DNA of 15,069 nt from REEB85 sp018971455 (GTDB lineage: Bacteria > Pseudomonadota > Alphaproteobacteria > Acetobacterales > Acetobacteraceae): positions 1-15,069 of the forward strand of contig JAGWNT010000095.1 in assembly GCA_028871195.1 (NCBI GenBank), written 5' to 3'. Under the pieces are notes generated by a model. It saw only the letters and a program-made list of their open reading frames with translations. It was not told the DNA's origin and did no database searches. Position 1 is the first letter of the stretch, and each line of letters starts with the position of its first letter. Below are positions 7,058-14,198 of this stretch, piece by piece. A program made the position numbers and the translations under genes.

Positions 7058-7461
7058 CAGCGCGGCTTCAGCCGCCACAACCCCAAGTCCACGCGGCCGG
7101 CACGGAACCCGGCCCCGCAATACGCCAGATAGTAATCCCACAGCCGGCGGAACCGCGGCGGGAAGCCCATCGCCGCGATCGCCGGCCAGGCGGCGTGGAA
7201 CCGCGCCCGCCAGGCGACCAGGGTGCGCGCGTAGCCGTCGCCGAAGTTCTCCCGCGCCCGCACCGCCAACCCTTGGCGTTCCGCGAGTGCGGCGATCGCC
7301 CCCGGCGAAGGCGGCATCCCGCCCGGGAAGATCGCGCACCGGATGAAATCGGTGCCGCGGCGGTAGGTCTCGAACCAGTCGTCGGCGATCGTGATCGCCA
7401 GCAGCGCCCGGCCGGGATGCAGCACCCAGGGCGCCGGTTCCGCGATCGCATGCCCGCTCAT
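7057..7461 (-). CDS. C-terminal-only cyclopropane-fatty-acid synthase-like protein
   Basis: 134 residues. From RALLAITIADDWFETYRRGTDFIRCAIFPGGMPPSP to LWDYYLAYCGAGFRAGRVDLGLWRLKPR it matches the last third of CFA synthase (CfaA/CfaB-type SAM-dependent methyltransferases), including the conserved IFPGG and YYLAYCEAGF-like stretch. The first 270 or so residues of a normal 400-residue enzyme, with the SAM-binding LELGCGWG loop and the lipid-entry region, are absent. The upstream DNA is filled by the DUF1365 gene. The gene nevertheless has a clean ATG overlapping the DUF1365 stop (ATGA) and runs into DUF6134 with a one-base overlap, so it looks maintained. It cannot be an independent methyltransferase. 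It could be the relic of an in-frame deletion or a non-catalytic partner of the full-length homologue at 12543-13583. Confidence 0.75.
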   Translation of the reverse strand: MSGHAIAEPAPWVLHPGRALLAITIADDWFETYRRGTDFIRCAIFPGGMPPSPGAIAALAERQGLAVRARENFGDGYARTLVAWRARFHAAWPAIAAMGFPPRFRRLWDYYLAYCGAGFRAGRVDLGLWRLKPR

Positions 7462-8237
7462 GCGACCCTCCGCGGTAGGACGATACTCACCGGCTCCGCC
7501 GGTGGGGCCGGGCGCGGCCGCACGCGCATCCCCTTGCGCCACAGCTTCGCCGCCTCCCAATGGATCCCGCCCAGCACCTGGGCGGTGAGCAGCGGATGGC
7601 GCAGGAAGCCGCGCAGCAGCGCACCGTCTGTCAGCGCCTCGCGCCGCGCCGCGAGGCCGGCGGTAAGTACCGGGCCGGTTTCGTCGCGAACCTCGATCGC
7701 CACGCCCAGCTTCTCGCCCGGAGGGGCCAGCCGGAAGCGGTAGCGCAGCGCCATGTCCATGAACGGGGAGACGTAGAAGCCCTTGGCGCATTCCTGGCGG
7801 ATCGGCAGGCCGGGCCCGTCCACCGGGATCAGGTAGCTGTGGCGCTGGCCGAAGGTGTTGTGCACCTCATACAGCACCGCGCGCAGCGCCCCGTCGCGCC
7901 CATGGCAGAAGAAGATGCTGAGCGGGTTGAACACGCCGCCCAGCACCCGCGGCATGGCCAGCAGGCGGATCGGTCCGCCGTCGGGCGCGATCCTTGCGGC
8001 GGTCAGCGCCGCCTCCACCTGCGCGCGCAGGGTCCCGCCGCCGGGGGCGAGATGGTCGCGCTCGGCGAAGCCGAACAGATTGAAGCGTTCGGCGGAGAAC
8101 AGCCGCAGCTGGCGGGACAGCGCCGGGACCTCGTCCAGGTCCAGCAGCAGCATCAGCATTCGGTAGCGCAGCTGGTGCCGCACCGGGCGCATGCGGGTGT
8201 GCACCACCGTGCCGATGTAGAGCGCTGAGACGCTCAT
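7458..8237 (-). CDS. DUF1365 family protein
   Basis: 259 residues recognisable as DUF1365 by SALYIGTVVHTRMRPVRHQLRYRMLMLLLDLDE at the N-terminus, FNLFGFAERDHL, then RLLAMPRVLGGVFNPLSIFFCHG and VLYEVHNTFGQRHSYLIP, and the ending GGIHWEAAKLWRKGMRVRPRP. No signal peptide or clear membrane helix is seen. The biochemical role is not established; members almost always sit between an FAD-dependent amine-oxidase-like gene and a CFA-synthase-like gene, as here, and are thought to take part in modifying unsaturated fatty acids. Its start overlaps the stop of the FAD gene by four bases (ATGA) and its stop overlaps the next start the same way, so it is inside a tightly coupled operon. Confidence 0.93.
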   Translation of the reverse strand: MSVSALYIGTVVHTRMRPVRHQLRYRMLMLLLDLDEVPALSRQLRLFSAERFNLFGFAERDHLAPGGGTLRAQVEAALTAARIAPDGGPIRLLAMPRVLGGVFNPLSIFFCHGRDGALRAVLYEVHNTFGQRHSYLIPVDGPGLPIRQECAKGFYVSPFMDMALRYRFRLAPPGEKLGVAIEVRDETGPVLTAGLAARREALTDGALLRGFLRHPLLTAQVLGGIHWEAAKLWRKGMRVRPRPAPPAEPVSIVLPRRVA

Positions 8238-9562
8238 GCCGCCAGCGCCCGCGCATCGGACGGTAGCGGCAGCCGGTCCGACTCGCCGGCCACGCGCCAG
8301 GGCCGGCGCACCCCGCCCAGCGCCTCGGCGACAGCGAGGCCCGCCTGTACCCCGTCCTCATGAAACCCGGCGCCGAGCCAGGCGCCGCAGAACCAGGTGC
8401 GGCGCTGCCCCTGCAACGACCACAGGTCACGCTGGGCGCGCAACGCCGCAGCATCGAACAGTGGATGATCGAAATGGGCGCGGTGCAGCACGGTCCCCGG
8501 CGCGGGCGGGCGCACCGGGTTCAGCGTCACGAACACCGGCCCGGCGACGGGGATGCGTTGCAAGCGGTTCATCCAATAGGTCACGCAGAGCGCATCGCCC
8601 GAGGCCGCCCCGATATAGTTCCAGCTCGCCCAGACCCGCTGGCGCCGCGGCATCAGCGCCGGGTCGCGGTGCATCACGACCTCGTTTCGGGTGCTGCCCA
8701 CCGCGCCCAGCAGCGCGTCCTCCGCATCCGAGGGATCGGCGAGCAGCGCCCGGGCCTGACCGGCGTGCGTGGCAATCACCACGTGATCGTAGCGGACTTC
8801 CTCCCCGTCCGCGGCGCGCAGCGCGACGCCGCCCGGCACGCGCCGGATCGCACGCACGGGGCAGTTCAGGCGGATCGCGGCGGCGTAGGGCGCGGTTAGG
8901 CGCCGGACATATTCCCGGCTGCCCCCGATCACGCTGCGCCATTGCGGGCGGTCGCGCAGCAGCAACAGCCCGTGGTTCTGGCAGAAGCGGATGAACGCCA
9001 GCGCCGGATAGGCCGCGATGCGCTCGGCTGGCGCGGACCAGATCGCCGCGGCCATCGGCAGCATGTGATCGCGCATGAATTCCGCCCCGTAGCCGCGCGC
9101 GGCCAGATAGGCGCCGAGCGTCGTGTCCGGGTCCAGTTGCAGCGCGTCCGCCTCGGCCTCGCGGTAGAACCGCGCCAGGTCGCGCAGCATCGCCCAGAAG
9201 CGCGGCCGGACCAGATTGCGCCGCTGCCCGAACAGCCCGGCGAGGTCCGTCCCGGCATATTCCAACCCGCCACCGCGCAAGGAGACCGCGAAGGACATGT
9301 CGGACCCGTGCGTCGGCACGTCCAGGCGCCGGAACAACGCGGTCAGGTTCGGGTAGGCCGGCGGATTATAGACGATGAAGCCCATGTCCACCGGCACCGG
9401 GCCGGCGACGCCCGGCACCTCGACGGTATGGCTGTGCCCGCCCGGTTGCGCCGCGGCTTCATAGACCGTCACCTCATGGGCGGGTTGCAGCAGCCAGGCT
9501 GCCGCCATCCCCGAGATGCCGGTCCCTACCACCGCGATCCGTAGCCGCTCCGTGCCCCGCAT
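8234..9562 (-). CDS. FAD-dependent oxidoreductase, amine-oxidase-like (NAD(P)-binding Rossmann)
   Basis: 442 residues. The dinucleotide-binding loop GTGISG is at residues 13-18, followed by the acidic strand end VTVYEAAAQPGGHSHTVEV and VDMGFIVYN. The C-terminal FAD stretch is RRTWFCGAWLGAGFHEDGVQAGLAVAEAL. This subgroup is the usual partner of DUF1365 and CFA synthase and is annotated as amine oxidase, but the context points to a redox step on a fatty acyl chain (desaturation or reduction), which is an inference. The start chosen is ATG 9562, with CGGAG five bases upstream; an in-frame GTG at 9574 is possible but its leader would be only about 10 bases. First gene of the leftward operon, transcribed from the ECF-type promoter at 9591-9620. 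Confidence 0.92.
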   Translation of the reverse strand: MRGTERLRIAVVGTGISGMAAAWLLQPAHEVTVYEAAAQPGGHSHTVEVPGVAGPVPVDMGFIVYNPPAYPNLTALFRRLDVPTHGSDMSFAVSLRGGGLEYAGTDLAGLFGQRRNLVRPRFWAMLRDLARFYREAEADALQLDPDTTLGAYLAARGYGAEFMRDHMLPMAAAIWSAPAERIAAYPALAFIRFCQNHGLLLLRDRPQWRSVIGGSREYVRRLTAPYAAAIRLNCPVRAIRRVPGGVALRAADGEEVRYDHVVIATHAGQARALLADPSDAEDALLGAVGSTRNEVVMHRDPALMPRRQRVWASWNYIGAASGDALCVTYWMNRLQRIPVAGPVFVTLNPVRPPAPGTVLHRAHFDHPLFDAAALRAQRDLWSLQGQRRTWFCGAWLGAGFHEDGVQAGLAVAEALGGVRRPWRVAGESDRLPLPSDARALAA

Positions 9563-9590
9563 GTGCTCCGCCACCCGTGCTATGCGAACC

Positions 9591-9620
9591 GGACTACGAT
9601 CCGCCCGCCGGGTTGGATCA
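9591..9620 (-). promoter_or_regulatory. ECF11-like promoter for the FAD-oxidoreductase operon
   Basis: On the minus strand TGATCC (9620-9615) is followed after exactly 18 bases by TAGTCC (9596-9591). As recalled, RpoE of Rhodobacter sphaeroides recognises TGATC at -35 and a TA-rich -10 about 18 bases further on. A start point at about 9584 would leave a leader of some 21 bases with a GGAG site before ATG 9562. Confidence 0.7.
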
Positions 9621-9639
9621 CCGCCGCCGTCGGTGATCC
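9615..9639. repeat. Perfect 9-bp inverted repeat joining two divergent -35 elements
   Basis: GGATCACCG at 9615-9623 and CGGTGATCC at 9631-9639 are exact reverse complements around a 7-base spacer. Each arm contains one TGATCC -35 element, pointing outward. Confidence 0.85.
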
Positions 9640-9663
9640 GATGTGCCCGGTCCTGCGTAAGGG
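9634..9663 (+). promoter_or_regulatory. ECF11-like promoter for the sigma/chrR operon (autoregulation)
   Basis: TGATCC at 9634-9639, an 18-base spacer, and TAAGGG at 9658-9663 match the rpoE-chrR type promoter of alphaproteobacteria. Initiation would be at about 9670, leaving a 70-base leader before ATG 9743. This implies positive autoregulation of the sigma factor. Confidence 0.75.
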
Positions 9664-9742
9664 GGGCATGTATGTTTCACGCCAGCCATGGGCGGTGCAG
9701 GTGGGGACCGGGCTGGTCTCGCTCCGGCCGGGGACCGACGCC

Positions 9743-10300
9743 ATGACCGATATGCCGAGGGAGACCTCCCACGCGGCCCTGATCCACGCGGTCGCTGCCA
9801 GCCGCGACCGCGCGGCCTTCGCCGCGCTGTTCTCCCACTACGCCCCGCGGGTGAAGACTTTCCTGCAACGGCGCGGCGCCGACGCCGCGCAGGCCGAGGA
9901 GCTGGCGCAGGAGGCGCTGCTGGCGGTCTGGCGCAAGGCCGGCCAGTTCGACCCCGGCCGCGCCACCGCCGCCGCCTGGATCTTCGCCATCGCGCGGAAC
10001 CTGCGCACCGACGCGCTGCGCCGAGCCCGCCTTGCGGTCCCCGTCCCGGACCCCACTGACGACCCGGTCCCCCCGCCGCCGGCCGATGCGCTGCTGGCTG
10101 CCGACCAGCGCGCCCGCCGCCTGCACGATGCGATCGCCGCGCTGCCGGAAGAGCAATCCGAAGCCCTACGCCTGGCCTATTTCGATGAACGTTCGCACAG
10201 CGACATGGAGACCGCGCTCGCGATCCCGCTCGGCACCGTGAAATCGCGCCTGCGCCTGGCTATGGCCCGGCTGCGCGCGGCGCTGGGAGAGGACGCATGA
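9743..10300 (+). CDS. rpoE: ECF RNA polymerase sigma factor, RpoE/ECF11 type
   Basis: 185 residues, the usual ECF length. Sigma region 2 covers about residues 24-95 (AFAALFSHYAPRVKTFLQRRG, then AEELAQEALLAVWRKAGQFDPGRATAAAWIFAIARN). Region 4 covers about 125-180 (LPEEQSEALRLAYFDERSHSDM, then IPLGTVKSRLRLAMARLR, the DNA-recognition helix). Pairing with a ChrR-type anti-sigma identifies it as the ECF11 group, which in Rhodobacter sphaeroides answers singlet oxygen. ATG 9743 has GGGGA eight bases upstream. In-frame upstream starts at 9563 and 9668 precede or coincide with the predicted transcription start and were rejected; ATG 9752 is a minor alternative. The stop overlaps the chrR start (ATGA). 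Confidence 0.93.
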   Translation: MTDMPRETSHAALIHAVAASRDRAAFAALFSHYAPRVKTFLQRRGADAAQAEELAQEALLAVWRKAGQFDPGRATAAAWIFAIARNLRTDALRRARLAVPVPDPTDDPVPPPPADALLAADQRARRLHDAIAALPEEQSEALRLAYFDERSHSDMETALAIPLGTVKSRLRLAMARLRAALGEDA

Positions 10301-10911
10301 TCCGCCACCATCCGGCCGAGGCAAGCCTGATCGCCTGCGCCGCCGGCACCATGGCCATGGCGCACGCACGGGTCATCGAAGTCCATGCCGCGCGTTGCCC
10401 GGTCTGCGCCGCCGGCCTGCGCGCCGCCGAGGTTGCCGGCGGCGCGCTGCTGGACGCGCTGCCGCCGGCGCCGATGCCCCCCGACGCACTCGCCCGCGCG
10501 CTTGCGCGGCTGGAAACGGCCGCCCCCGAACCGGCCCCGGCGGCGCCGGCGTTCGATCTCGCCGCGCTCGCCTCGGGTCGCTGGCGCCGCGTCGCGCCGG
10601 GTATCGCGATCATGAATCTGCTGTCGCGCGATGCCACCGACAGCCGGCTCGATCTGATCCGCGTCGCCCCCGGCCGCGCGCTGCTCACTCATGGCCATAC
10701 AGGGGCCGAGACCACCTGCGTCCTCTCCGGTGCCTTCGCCGACGGCACCGGCACTTTCGCGGCCGGCGATTGCGTGGAGGCCGACGCCGCGCTGGACCAC
10801 ACCCCGCGCGCGCTGCCTGGCGAGGACTGCGTCTGCCTGATCGCCACGACGCATCATCTGCGCCCGCATGGCTGGCTCGGCCGGCTGGTGCGCCCGCTGC
10901 TGGGGATGTAG
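10297..10911 (+). CDS. chrR: ChrR-type zinc-dependent anti-sigma factor with cupin domain
   Basis: 204 residues. The N-terminal zinc anti-sigma domain has H5, H30, C34 and C37 (HAARCPVC), the four-ligand set used by ChrR to hold the sigma factor. The C-terminal cupin domain carries H132, H134 and E138 (HGHTGAETTCVL) and H168 (ALDHTP). C178 and C180 (DCVC) correspond to the conserved cysteine pair. As recalled, the Rhodobacter sphaeroides residues are numbered nine higher (141, 143, 147, 177, 187, 189), so every known metal or redox position appears conserved at a constant offset. It should keep the sigma factor inactive in the cytoplasm until singlet oxygen or organic peroxide triggers its turnover. 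Overlaps the sigma gene by four bases. Confidence 0.94.
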   Translation: MIRHHPAEASLIACAAGTMAMAHARVIEVHAARCPVCAAGLRAAEVAGGALLDALPPAPMPPDALARALARLETAAPEPAPAAPAFDLAALASGRWRRVAPGIAIMNLLSRDATDSRLDLIRVAPGRALLTHGHTGAETTCVLSGAFADGTGTFAAGDCVEADAALDHTPRALPGEDCVCLIATTHHLRPHGWLGRLVRPLLGM

Positions 10912-10915
10912 CGCG

Positions 10916-11773
10916 GTGTCGGCCGTCCTTGCTCCACCTGCACCTGCGCGCGCCGGGTTCGCGGTGGACCTGCTGAACCGGCTGGCGCCGCGGCGCGGCG
11001 TGGCGGTGCTGTCGGACCTGGCCTATGGGCCGGGGCCCCGGCATCGGCTGGATGCCTATGTCCCCGCCCGCGCCGCGGCATCGGCCCCGGCCCCGGCCCC
11101 GGTGGTGGTGTTCTTCTACGGCGGCGGCTGGGAGGAAGGCGAGCGGGGCATGTACCGCTTCGTTGCCGCCGCGCTGGCCGCGCGCGGCATCCTGACCCTG
11201 GTGCCCGACTACCGCCTGTATCCCGAGGTCCGCTTCCCCGCCTTCATGGAGGATGCCGCCGCCGCCGTCGCCTGGGCACGGTCGTTCGTGGCGACGCAGG
11301 GCGGGGATCCGGGACGGTTGTTCCTGATGGGACATTCCGCTGGCGCGCAGATCGCCACGCTGCTGGCGCTGGACGCGCGCTATCTGCGCGCGGCGGGCGT
11401 GGCGCGCGGGCACATCGCCGGGGTGATCGGCCTGGCCGGCCCGTACGACTTCCTGCCGCTGCGCAGTCCCACCCTCAAGGCGATCTTCGGTCCTGAGGCG
11501 GCCTGGCCAGCGAGCCAGCCGATCACCTACGTCACCCCCTCAGCCCCACCAATGCTGCTGGCGGCCGGCACCGCGGACCGGGTGGTCGACCCCGGCAACG
11601 CGCGGCGCCTGGCGGCGCGGCTGCGTTCAGAGGGGGCGACGGGGGAGTTGCACCTCTATCGCGGCCTGGGGCATCGCGCGCTGATCGGCGGGTTCGCCTC
11701 GGTCCTGGCGCCGCTGCTGCCGGTGCGGCGGGCGACGCTGCGCTTCATCGCGCGGTGCGGGGGGACAGCATGA
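10916..11773 (+). CDS. Alpha/beta hydrolase (esterase/lipase-like)
   Basis: 285 residues from the GTG start. It has the oxyanion-hole motif of the hormone-sensitive-lipase/carboxylesterase group in a variant form, FFYGGGW at about 66-72 (HGGGW in most relatives). The nucleophile elbow is GHSAGA with Ser141. The likely acid is in GTADRVVDP (Asp221 or Asp225) and the catalytic histidine in YRGLGHRALIGG is His253. The start is not certain: GTG 10916 lies five bases after the chrR stop, with a GGGGAT stretch upstream; an ATG at 10868 would overlap chrR by 44 bases. Within a sigma-controlled lipid module it may release acyl chains or cleave an ester; its substrate is unknown. Its stop overlaps the next start (ATGA). 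Confidence 0.88.
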   Translation: MSAVLAPPAPARAGFAVDLLNRLAPRRGVAVLSDLAYGPGPRHRLDAYVPARAAASAPAPAPVVVFFYGGGWEEGERGMYRFVAAALAARGILTLVPDYRLYPEVRFPAFMEDAAAAVAWARSFVATQGGDPGRLFLMGHSAGAQIATLLALDARYLRAAGVARGHIAGVIGLAGPYDFLPLRSPTLKAIFGPEAAWPASQPITYVTPSAPPMLLAAGTADRVVDPGNARRLAARLRSEGATGELHLYRGLGHRALIGGFASVLAPLLPVRRATLRFIARCGGTA

Positions 11774-12546
11774 TCGTGCTGGCGGTCACGGCCGGGGTGT
11801 CGCTGGCGATGATGCTGGCCTGGGCGGTGCAGCGTCGCACCGGCAACGCCGGCTGGGTGGACGTGATCTGGACCTTCGCGCTGGGCGGCGCGGGCGTGGC
11901 CTATGCGCTGGCGGCCGGCGCGGGCGGGCCGCGGGCGTGGCTGGCGGCAGCGCTGGCGGCGGCCTGGGCGCTGCGGCTGGGCGGCTACATCCTGCGCCGC
12001 ACGCGCCACGGGACCGAGGACGTCCGCTACGCCAGGCTGCGCGCCGAATGGGGCGACGGATTCCAGCGCCGCATGTTCGGCTTCCTGCAGATCCAGGCTG
12101 CGGTGGCGGCGGCGCTGGCGCTGGCGGTGCTGCTGGCCACGCGCAACCCCGCCCCGCTGGGCATGGGCGACGCGGCCGGCGTGGCGGTGTTCCTGATCGC
12201 GATCCTGGGCGGCAACGCCGCCGACGAGCAGCTGCTGCGCTTCCGCCGCGAACCGGCCAACCGCGGGCAGGTCTGTGCCGCCGGGCTGTGGCGATGGTCG
12301 CGCCACCCGAATTATTTCTTCGAGTTCCTGGCCTGGTGCGCCTGGCCGCTGCTGGCGATCTCCGCCGCGTACCCGCCGGGCTGGCTGGCGCTCGCCGCGC
12401 CGGCGCTGATGTACTGGCTGCTGGTGCATGTCTCCGGCATCCCGCCGCTGGAGGAAGCGATGCTGCGCTCCCGCGGCGACGCCTATCGCGCCTACCAGGC
12501 GCGCACCCGCCCGTTCCTGCCGCTGCCGAAATGGAGCCTGAAATGA
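11770..12546 (+). CDS. DUF1295 family membrane protein (steroid 5-alpha-reductase-like)
   Basis: 258 residues with several membrane segments. It opens MIVLAVTAGVSLAMMLAWAVQRRTGNAGWVDVIWTFALGG and has the DUF1295 hallmark GLWRWSRHPNYFFEFLAWCAWPLL near residue 175-200, a motif shared with steroid 5-alpha-reductase and isoprenylcysteine methyltransferase-like enzymes that bind NADPH or SAM at the membrane face. The tail YRAYQARTRPFLPLPK is also typical. The first ATG at 11770 has a GGGGGGA site and overlaps the upstream stop by four bases; its own stop overlaps the CFA-synthase-like gene in the same way. Adjacency to that methyltransferase suggests a reductase acting on the same lipid; this is inferred. 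Confidence 0.92.
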   Translation: MIVLAVTAGVSLAMMLAWAVQRRTGNAGWVDVIWTFALGGAGVAYALAAGAGGPRAWLAAALAAAWALRLGGYILRRTRHGTEDVRYARLRAEWGDGFQRRMFGFLQIQAAVAAALALAVLLATRNPAPLGMGDAAGVAVFLIAILGGNAADEQLLRFRREPANRGQVCAAGLWRWSRHPNYFFEFLAWCAWPLLAISAAYPPGWLALAAPALMYWLLVHVSGIPPLEEAMLRSRGDAYRAYQARTRPFLPLPKWSLK

Positions 12547-13583
12547 ACCTGGTCGCCGCCGCCACCGGTGCCGTCGAGCGCCTCCCGCTGCCCGACGCGC
12601 TGACCAGGGCCGGGATCGCCCTGCTGGTGGAACGCACCGGCCGGCGCCTGGACCGCACCCCGCCTGAGGCCGACCGCGATTTCGCGCGACGCATGCGCGC
12701 CCACCCGATCGCCCGCACGCCCGAGGCCGCCAACGCCCAGCATTACGAACTGCCGGCCGCGTTCTTCGACCAGGTGCTGGGAGCGCGGCGCAAATACTCG
12801 TGCTGCCTGTATGACGACGGTGCCGACACGCTGGACGCGGCCGAGGAACGCGCGCTGGTCGAAACCGCCGCCCATGCCGAACTGGCCGACGGGCAGCGGA
12901 TTCTGGAACTCGGCTGCGGCTGGGGGTCGCTCACCTTGTGGATGGCCGAGCGGTATCCGAACGCGCGGATCGTCGCGGTCTCCAACTCCAACGCGCAGCG
13001 CGCGTTCATCGAGGCCGCGGCGGCGGCGCGCGGAATCGGCAACCTCCGGGTCATCACCGCCGACATGAACCGCTTCGATCCCGCCGCCTGCGATGCGGGC
13101 ACGCGGTTCGACCGCGTGGTTTCGGTGGAGATGTGGGAGCACATGAGCAACTGGCGCGCGCTGCTGGAGCGCGTGCATGGCTGGGTGGACCCGGACGGAC
13201 GGCTGTTCCTGCACGTCTTCAGCCACCGCCTGGCGCCCTATGCCTTCGACCATGAGGACCAGGCTGACTGGATCGCCCAGCATTTCTTCACCGGCGGGAT
13301 CATGCCGAGCCACCGGCTGATCCGCCAACTGGACGAGCGCTTCACGCTGGAGGCTGACTGGCGTTGGAGCGGGCTGCACTACCAGCGCACCGCCAACGAC
13401 TGGCTGGCCCGCTACGATGCGAACGAGGCCGCGATCGATCCAATCCTGCGCGCCGTGTACGGCCGCCAGGCGAGGCTGTGGAAACGCCGCTGGCGGTTGT
13501 TCTTCCTGGCCACCGCCGGGCTGTTCGGCGCACGCGAGGGGCGCGACTGGGGCATCAGCCACTACCGGCTGCGCCCGCGATGA
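12543..13583 (+). CDS. Cyclopropane-fatty-acyl-phospholipid synthase-like SAM methyltransferase
   Basis: 346 residues, full length for the shorter CFA-synthase-like group. The lipid-binding region HYELPAAFFDQVLGARRKYSCCLY spans about 67-90. SAM-binding motif I ILELGCGWGSL is at about 120-130, VSNSNAQRAFI follows, and VEMWEHM (195-201) replaces the VGMFEHVG of classical enzymes. FTGGIMPSHRLI replaces the IFPGG motif. It should transfer a methylene or methyl group from SAM to the double bond of unsaturated phospholipid acyl chains at the inner membrane. Whether the product is a cyclopropane, a methylated alkene or a furan-fatty-acid precursor cannot be read from sequence; all are known for relatives. 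Coupled by ATGA overlaps on both sides. Confidence 0.92.
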   Translation: MNLVAAATGAVERLPLPDALTRAGIALLVERTGRRLDRTPPEADRDFARRMRAHPIARTPEAANAQHYELPAAFFDQVLGARRKYSCCLYDDGADTLDAAEERALVETAAHAELADGQRILELGCGWGSLTLWMAERYPNARIVAVSNSNAQRAFIEAAAAARGIGNLRVITADMNRFDPAACDAGTRFDRVVSVEMWEHMSNWRALLERVHGWVDPDGRLFLHVFSHRLAPYAFDHEDQADWIAQHFFTGGIMPSHRLIRQLDERFTLEADWRWSGLHYQRTANDWLARYDANEAAIDPILRAVYGRQARLWKRRWRLFFLATAGLFGAREGRDWGISHYRLRPR

Positions 13584-14125
13584 ACCTGCGCGCGGCGATC
13601 CGCGCCTATGGATCGCATCCCAATCCGGCGACGGCGGCGGCGTGTTTCGTGGCGCTTGTCCTGGGGTCGAATGGGCCGGTCTATCCGCTGTACGTGATCG
13701 CGGTGGTGGGCTGGGCGCGCGGCCACGCGGCATTTCTGACCATGGGGGCGATGCCGCTGTTCCTGGCCGTCCCGGCACTGGCACGGTGGCGGCCGGAAGC
13801 GGCGCGAACGGCACTGTGGCTGGTCGGCACGGTCAATACGGTGTGGTGCATGAAGCTGCTGGGGCCGGCGACTGGCGTGGGGCTGTTCCTGCTGCCCTGC
13901 ATTGCGCTGGCCGCGCTGCTGCAGGGGCGGGTGTTGACCCTGGCGGCGGTCGGGCTGCCGATCCTGCCGCTGCTGATGCCGGCAACGGCGTTCGGACAGC
14001 CGGTCCTGGCGCTGACAGCGGCGGAGGACGTACGGCTGGCCGCGCTGAACGGGTTCAGCGCGGCGTGCCTGATGGGACTGATCGCGTTGCGGCTGGCGAG
14101 CGTGCTGCCGGGGCCGGACACGTAG
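13580..14125 (+). CDS. Uncharacterised integral membrane protein, last gene of the sigma operon
   Basis: 181 residues, mostly hydrophobic, with five or six probable membrane helices (for example about 14-34, 40-60, 75-95, 98-140 and 155-175), an N-terminal MNLRAAIRAYGSHPNPATAAA stretch and an LLGPATGVGLFLLP segment. No family was recognised with confidence. The start ATG overlaps the stop of the CFA-synthase-like gene (ATGA), so it is almost certainly co-translated with it. It occupies the place taken by other small membrane proteins of unknown function in ChrR-linked clusters. A role in membrane lipid handling is a guess from context only. Confidence 0.75.
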   Translation: MNLRAAIRAYGSHPNPATAAACFVALVLGSNGPVYPLYVIAVVGWARGHAAFLTMGAMPLFLAVPALARWRPEAARTALWLVGTVNTVWCMKLLGPATGVGLFLLPCIALAALLQGRVLTLAAVGLPILPLLMPATAFGQPVLALTAAEDVRLAALNGFSAACLMGLIALRLASVLPGPDT

Positions 14126-14154
14126 CGCCGGCGCAATTTCTCGCAACTTCCCGC

Positions 14155-14182
14155 GGGCGCACTCCACCCAGGGGCGCACTCC
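14155..14182 (+). repeat. Two direct copies of GGGCGCACTCC, 17-bp period
   Basis: The 11-bp unit is exact at 14155-14165 and 14172-14182. It lies in the 73-base stretch between the sigma operon and the IS remnant. Directly after it, read on the minus strand from 14218, TGTCTGTTGATTTTCGC followed by a TTGACCC box looks like the end of a further IS, possibly IS21-type. No gene is seen in 14126-14198. Confidence 0.55.
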
Positions 14183-14198
14183 AACCCCGGGTCAAGTC

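Noticed and set aside
9563..9742. Longer sigma factor starting at 9563 or 9668.
   Set aside because: The extra residues overlap both predicted promoters and do not resemble sigma region 1 or 2; the mRNA is expected to begin at about 9670.
12492..13814. A 440-codon open frame on the minus strand opposite the methyltransferase gene, and similar long antisense frames over the central block.
   Set aside because: They are shadows of high-GC codon usage: composition is low-complexity (Arg, Pro, Gly, Ala, His) and no domain is visible, while the + strand frames are clear family members.
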